Source: Lingula anatina (lineage: Eukaryota; Brachiopoda; Lingulata; Lingulida; Lingulidae). Taken from it: a stretch of DNA of 48,598 nucleotides. The stretch is taken from positions 26,297-74,894 of the forward strand of contig NW_019775810.1 in assembly GCF_001039355.2 (NCBI RefSeq). The letters are read 5' to 3'. The notes beneath the pieces are model-generated. The model saw nothing but the letters and a program-made list of their open reading frames with translations, was not told where the DNA came from and did no database searches. Positions within the stretch are counted from its first letter, which is position 1, and the number at the start of each line of letters is the position of its first letter. Below are positions 43,868 to 48,598 of this stretch, in pieces. Both the position numbers and the translations under genes were made by a program.

Positions 43868-44985
43868 ACTGTGTTTTTCGCAAGTGGCACCCCTATTGCA
43901 TATTCTACCCTGTCCAACAGTAAATAGTATTCAAATGTCACGGTCCACTAGTTCAAAGTAAGAACGAGAGACATGTCTAGCTACTGTACAAATTTTGCCT
44001 CAATAAAAAGCTGGATTGCTGAGAAATTAGAAAGTGTTGCTTAACTTATGAGCACCAGTATATGGTTTAGAGCATATTCTATTAAATCCCTTTCATGTGG
44101 AGGGTAAACCACACGAAATTGCAGTATTATCGGGGTAGCATTTAAGCATTAGCGGCGCAGTGGTGGATCATGTCTGTAGTAAAGATGTAGTATAGCATAC
44201 TGCACGTCTGCGTCCAAAACCACATACTGTAAAGTTGTACAGAGATGGGGATTAATACGATAGACATGATAGATCCTTGTTTCAAATATGCTAAATTATA
44301 TAAAGCCTCTATATCTGCTGCGGGGAGGTAGAGAAAAAGCATTTCGTTTCTGATGCACTGCGCTAGCGCGCATAGGAATCATCACCTTTGTTACATTTAA
44401 AAATGGCATACTCCAACGATACTTGACACAGGTAGTTTTGACGTATAAAAAAGGAGCTCGCGCACTGTTTCACAGAGGTAGTTTTAAGGTACATCAAAAA
44501 TGGAACTTTAGTCATTTTTAAAGGGTAGGGGTATATGTACTCATATAGATTAATCAGCAGGTAACTCTAACCCCTTTACTGATAAAACTCATTGGTACAA
44601 TATCGGCTATGCGTGTTTACATTCCGTCTGGATTTCAATCTGTATTGTTCGTGCACTTCTGATTTTAATCCATATCATTTGTGCATGTCTGTCATAGATT
44701 ATCATAAGACTTACTTCACTGAATATCAGGAATTATCTTAAATTTATCATACGACTTGTTTAACTAATTTTGATTTGTTTTACAAGTTACTCGTTTAAAG
44801 AAAATCAAATAGTTTACCAGAAGGCTTTAGTAAAAAAAAAAAAAAGAAAAAAAGCTGTGAGGGCACAAGTGACATAACAGTTTCATGTTTATTTGTACAA
44901 AAAAGATCAATATACAGTCGCTGCGTAATGAATTATTTGTTTTGTATTTCCGTCATTCATTTTTGATTTCATTTTCACTTTCCAG
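43868..44985. other. Last part of the GT92 intron
   Basis: No gene is recognised. An A-rich run is at 44831-44854; the polypyrimidine tract before the acceptor is at 44966-44985. Confidence 0.5.
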
Positions 44986-45078
44986 ATTTAGGAACAGCAT
45001 TGTCTATTGTAATGTATCGGGCATACCACGGCCAATAGCTGTACAACTGATAGCAAATATCACCCCAGAATCTCTAAG
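44986..45078 (+). CDS. GT92-like glycosyltransferase, exon 2
   Basis: After TTCACTTTCCAG, one base completes the split Arg codon and the frame reads FRNSIVYCNVSGIPRPIAVQ and LIANITPESL, ending at CTAAG|GTACAG (phase 2 again; 93 nt, symmetric). In GT92 proteins the SAYYD-type block and its following strand are succeeded by a short Cys-containing strand (xxxC-P/V) and a P-x-A-V-x-L strand, which fits this exon. Phase and content support the join to 33989-34641 across 10.3 kb. Later exons with the metal-binding and acceptor regions were not found before the end of the window. Confidence 0.55.
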
Positions 45079-45600
45079 GTACAGGGCATCTCTAAGCAGC
45101 CAAAGCCAATCTGTTTATGTCTTTTGAGACATATTTGCTTTCCATAGAACTCAAAAGGGATCATTTCATTTCTCTCTCTCTCTCTCTCTCTCGTTCTCTA
45201 GCTCTCTGTCTTTCCCACAGACACAAAAACACACACAATTAAGCATAACACACATATCTTTAAAGGTATTGCCTTTTTCAAAATAATCTTAACATGAAAA
45301 AAAAAAACAATTACTTTATAGACTGCTTGATGCTTCTTTTTTGCTGTAACTCAATCCTTATGCAGGGTGATTCATCCCGACGTTGGTCGAATTCGTCACA
45401 TTTTAAATTATAAGTTTTTAAAAAAGGTATATAGTATCACCATGTCCACTATATTTCTACTTTACTATTAATTTGTCAACTTGTTCGATCAAATATAATT
45501 CATAGAGAAAGCGAAGAAAAACAAAAGCTTTCGTTTCTTAAAAATGTATTTTAAAGGCCAACTGTTCTTCCAAAATGTTAAATCAAGTACCATGTTATGG
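45079..45600. other. Intronic DNA of the GT92-like gene
   Basis: No further exon recognised. A (TC)n run is at 45172-45193. Confidence 0.45.
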
Positions 45601-45984
45601 CCCGAATAAAGGCAACGAGAATTTCAGATAGAATCCACAAACTTGGAGTCAATCCGTGGTGCCTAAAATAACTCCCAATTGGAGTCAAGTTGACTCCAAT
45701 GGAGTAATGCCATCCCAGACCCCACAGGAGGGTCACAATTGACTCCATTCATACATCCCGTCATCCCTTGATTTATCTCTACAAAAGAGTCAACATGACC
45801 CCATATATGGGAATTTTTGACTCGTTGGCACATCATGAACAAAAACAACAACAACAACAACAGTGCCAAGGGGAGAGACAGCAAATTTCATTTACTTCAG
45901 ACTGATGTGTCCCCGGACGGGCTAGAACCCACGTCCTCCCCCTCCAGAGGCGGACGATCTAACCACTAGGCCATGCAGTCACTT
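45601..45984 (-). mobile_element. tRNA-derived SINE-like unit
   Basis: On the minus strand, 45984-45908 resembles a tRNA: box A TGGCCTAGTGGTTAG and box B GGGTTCTAGCC (one mismatch to GGTTCRANYCC). The anticodon arm does not fold cleanly, so it is not a functional tRNA. The 300 bp that follow (minus direction) hold several GAGTCAA/TTGACTC words and could be the SINE body; the 3' limit is uncertain. Confidence 0.5.
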
Positions 45985-46038
45985 GTGGCGTTTTAAGAGC
46001 AATAACAAAAAAATTGCAAATCTGGTAATAAACAGCAT

Positions 46039-46041
<3 letters not shown>

Positions 46042-46118
<77 letters not shown>
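46042..46118. repeat. (TA)n microsatellite
   Basis: About 38 TA units, followed shortly by an N at 46125, so the length is unreliable. Confidence 0.95.
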
Positions 46119-46121
<3 letters not shown>

Positions 46122-46511
46122 CTGNTGGGTGAAAAAAAAACTAAGGACACCCAGGAGTCCCTCCTTCCACAAGGCAGAGATTTAAGATTGTACAATTTTT
46201 AACACAGCCCAATACACAAGTTGTGCAACAGTTAAGGAAAGAGAAATTTTTTCCAAAGTCTGATGATAAACACTGAAATTTTAAAAAAATAGCGCTGTAA
46301 TTGGGACATTATTGTTTCATACGGAATTTACTAACAGCAGAGTAATAGACTGTAGAGACAGGCATACCTGGAAGAAAAGATGTCCCACACAAGCCCATCA
46401 TTATATACCTTACTAGTCATATTGTTTATTGTGTTGCAAGGAACCAGTCTGAAAAAGAAATGATAATACTAATATAATAAATGAAAATTTATTTTTAGAT
46501 AATCTGACAGC

Positions 46512-47206
46512 TGGAGGTGTTTGGTATGGGGACTGTCCTAGGAGGCTTGGACACCCATCGTGGTGTCAACCTTACAATACACAATAATTTGGGTGTCCCT
46601 TCTCTGAGGGCAGCTACGCTCCTGCCCACAGCTTTCACCATAGAGTGAAAAATTGTAAAGCCACACATAGTATACTCTTTTTTTTTAATATCAAAATGAG
46701 AAAATGATGATCCAAGATGAAAATAACTTGCTTTTAAATTGAAAAAGAAAATGAAAGCCAGATATTCTCCTGCTCAAGAACTCCACCTCTGAGTGGAACT
46801 TGAGTTAAAGACATGAAAATATGGTAGATTTTATTCCATCTTAAAAGACAGATGGGTAATCAAGGGTTTCTTTACATTCCATATTTTATTTAGAACAGCC
46901 AAGTCCACAGTTAGAGTAATTCTCAAAGAAAACCTATTAAAAGCTAAACTAGTGGTCAGGGGAACTTCCCTCGGGGGGATGGAACCCCAAGAGAGGTGTG
47001 AACCTGTCAAGGTTCACCAGTATGGGTGTCCCATCTCTCAGGGCAGAGTATCTTTGTATTTTACTTTTTATTTTGAACAGCCAAGGCCACTGTTAGAATA
47101 ATCTTGACAAATAACTTTTTTAAGGCTAAAGTGGTGGACAGGGGAACTGCCCTCAGGGGGAAGGGACACTCCGCATGGTGTCAATTTGCCAAGATACACC
47201 AACTTT
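46512..47206 (+). repeat. Three diverged tandem units
   Basis: Units at about 46512-46613 (half unit), 46867-47048 and 47049-47206 share TTTATTTAGAACAGCCAAG-like, TTAGAGTAATTCTCAAAG-like, GTGGTCAGGGGAACTTCCCTC-like and GGGTGTCCCTTCTCTGAGGGCAG-like blocks. All are in one orientation with no shared open frame. Confidence 0.75.
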
Positions 47207-47912
47207 TTAAAAGAAGATATTCACATGCTTTTGTTCAATGTATATCACCCTAACATGCATGTACCAGGTATGATATCAATGAATACAATTGTTCAGTTCC
47301 TAACCAATCTGTATTAAGATTGTAATAAGACTGTCAGAGTAATACAGAAATAGGAAATTCAAAAACAGCTTTTATCTCTTAAAGCCCTCAAATGATGAAA
47401 TTGATAATTAAAAGTTAACAATTAAGTTTGACTACAAGATAAAAGGCCAGAAAGGGCTGAAGAATAGAGTGACTGGAAGGGGTCAGGAACATCATGTAAC
47501 TTACTCTTTGACATGAAGACTTCATGAGCTGATTTCTCTATTTCAGAAAAACCAGGCAAAGTTATATAACTTATAACCTATAGGTTTCACAGCACATTGC
47601 ATGAGGCTGAAAAGTTTCCACCATGAGAGGTTAACATGCAGTAAAAATAAATGAAAAATAAATAAGAAAAAACTGGGAAGGCACATCAAAGATCATGCAG
47701 CCAGACATGACAGTACTGGAACTGCTGAGAAACACCAAAATAAAAAGTTTTTGTGAAAAAAACTTTCCAGTGCAACATGTATAAAGAAAAATAAATGACA
47801 AAAATCACATTAAAAAAATACTTGTCATTTATAAGACATTAAATCCAAACATGAAGAATCAAGTGTAAAAATAAAGAAAGATAAAATATTCAAACAAAAA
47901 TAAAACAGAATA
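47207..47912. other. Anonymous AT-rich DNA
   Basis: No feature recognised. Confidence 0.45.
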
Positions 47913-48170
47913 ATTACCGTAAATGTAAACCAATCAGGCCGCTTTTCGAAAGCAACCTGCCTCTTTACCAAACAAATCCACTCAGTAAATTTAATATAAA
48001 ACAAAAATAAGGTTTGGCAGTTACGGGGTGAACATCACCATAAGTAGTGCAGAAAAACAGGAATAATTATCGTAAATGTAAATAGATTGTGCCAATTTAC
48101 AAAAGTAACCTGCGTCTTTGCCAAACAAAGCCAATTAATAAACTTAAAGTAAAACAAATAATACCGAAAA
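47913..48170 (+). repeat. Tandem duplication with a period of about 145 bp
   Basis: AATAATTACCGTAAATGTAAA and the later CAACCTGCCTCTTTACCAAAC and TAAAACAAA blocks recur from about 48060 with roughly 80% similarity. Confidence 0.75.
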
Positions 48171-48291
48171 AGCTAATGTCCATATGTAGGGAGGTAAGAA
48201 AATTTGATTCATGAAACCCATATTGTTATTTGACTGTCTTGAAAATTGCTGCATCCATCATCTAGTTTGTCTGTTACATGTGAAGTTCAGT

Positions 48292-48598
48292 AGTCCTGTG
48301 TCTCCTAGTACAGTGTAGTAGTCTTGAGTCATTGTGTTCCATTGTGGCAGTATAGTCCTGTATCCGCTAGGACAGTGTAGTAGTCTGGAGTCATTGTGTT
48401 CCATTGTGGCAGTATAGTCCTGTGCCTGCTAGGACAGTGTAGTGGTCTTGAGTCATTGTGTTCCATTGTGGCAGTATAGTCCTGTGTATCCTAGTACGGT
48501 GTAGTAGTCTGGAGTCATTGTTTTCCATTGTGGCAGCATAGTCCTGTGTCTGCTAGTACAGTGTAGTAGACTGGAGTCATTGTGTTCCATTGTGGCAG
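48292..48598 (+). repeat. 62-bp minisatellite, five units to the window edge
   Basis: Units start at 48292, 48354, 48416, 48478 and 48540, each AGTCCTGT... CAGTGTAGTAGTCT ... AGTCATTGTGTTCCATTGTG. Differences are few, and the last unit is cut by the window end. Confidence 0.97.

Larger units (their letters stand above)
34642..44985 (+). other. 10.3-kb transposon-filled intron of the GT92-like gene
   Basis: Bounded by a phase-2 donor (GTATTT) and acceptor (TTCACTTTCCAG). It contains the left end of one DIRS copy, a near-complete DIRS element in the same orientation as the gene, and a Tc1-like pseudogene on the opposite strand. Confidence 0.6.

Noticed and set aside
45908-45984. Functional tRNA gene
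   Set aside because: Box A and B are present, but the anticodon stem and loop do not fold to the standard shape and box B has a mismatch; better read as a SINE head or tRNA relic.

Overview
The window looks like a piece of an AT-rich, intron-containing animal genome, most probably a marine invertebrate and perhaps a mollusc or other lophotrochozoan. That is an inference from short exons with GT-AG splice sites, a GT92-like glycosyltransferase, a CARD domain next to a B-box/NHL protein, a mucin-sushi membrane protein, and many DIRS, piggyBac, Tc1, CACTA-like and LINE remnants. It is a draft assembly: 90 N at 11874-11963 and single N at 35369 and 46125. No bacterial-style operons, CRISPR arrays or rRNA genes are seen.

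Left part (1-16 kb): simple repeats and anonymous DNA, then the 11-codon first exon of a minus-strand gene (7312-7344) with a YY1-type promoter motif. About 2 kb away and divergent lies a two-exon plus-strand gene (9316-10778) for a cysteine-free, heavily N-glycosylated type II membrane protein. Tandem repeats around the N gap and microsatellites follow.

Middle part (16-25 kb): two immune-like genes point away from each other. On the minus strand, three phase-1 exons (15988-19279) encode a mucin-like stalk, two sushi (CCP) domains, a transmembrane helix and a basic tail. On the plus strand are a CARD exon (21071-21371) and a B-box/coiled-coil/NHL exon (23165-24736), plausibly one gene. A CACTA-like element lies between the pair, and a piggyBac derivative with TTAA target duplications sits between the CARD and B-box exons, next to a partial second copy of the CARD exon.

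Transposon-rich stretch (25-33 kb): a second, 5'-truncated copy of the CACTA-like element is broken by two further insertions (about 2.3 and 1.8 kb), one holding four copies of a GGGGTACGGACACTAC motif, the other a decayed small ORF. A LINE reverse-transcriptase tail follows.

Right part (34-48.6 kb): two exons of a GT92-like glycosyltransferase (33989-34641 and 44986-45078), phase-matched (2 to 2), are separated by a 10.3-kb intron. The intron holds a nearly intact DIRS-type tyrosine-recombinase retrotransposon (37686-42544) with gag, RT/RNase H and recombinase ORFs, a textbook TTTTTTA frameshift site and an internal complementary region that exactly mirrors both termini. It also holds the left end of another DIRS copy and a dead Tc1-like transposase. 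The window ends in tandem repeats, including a 62-bp minisatellite.
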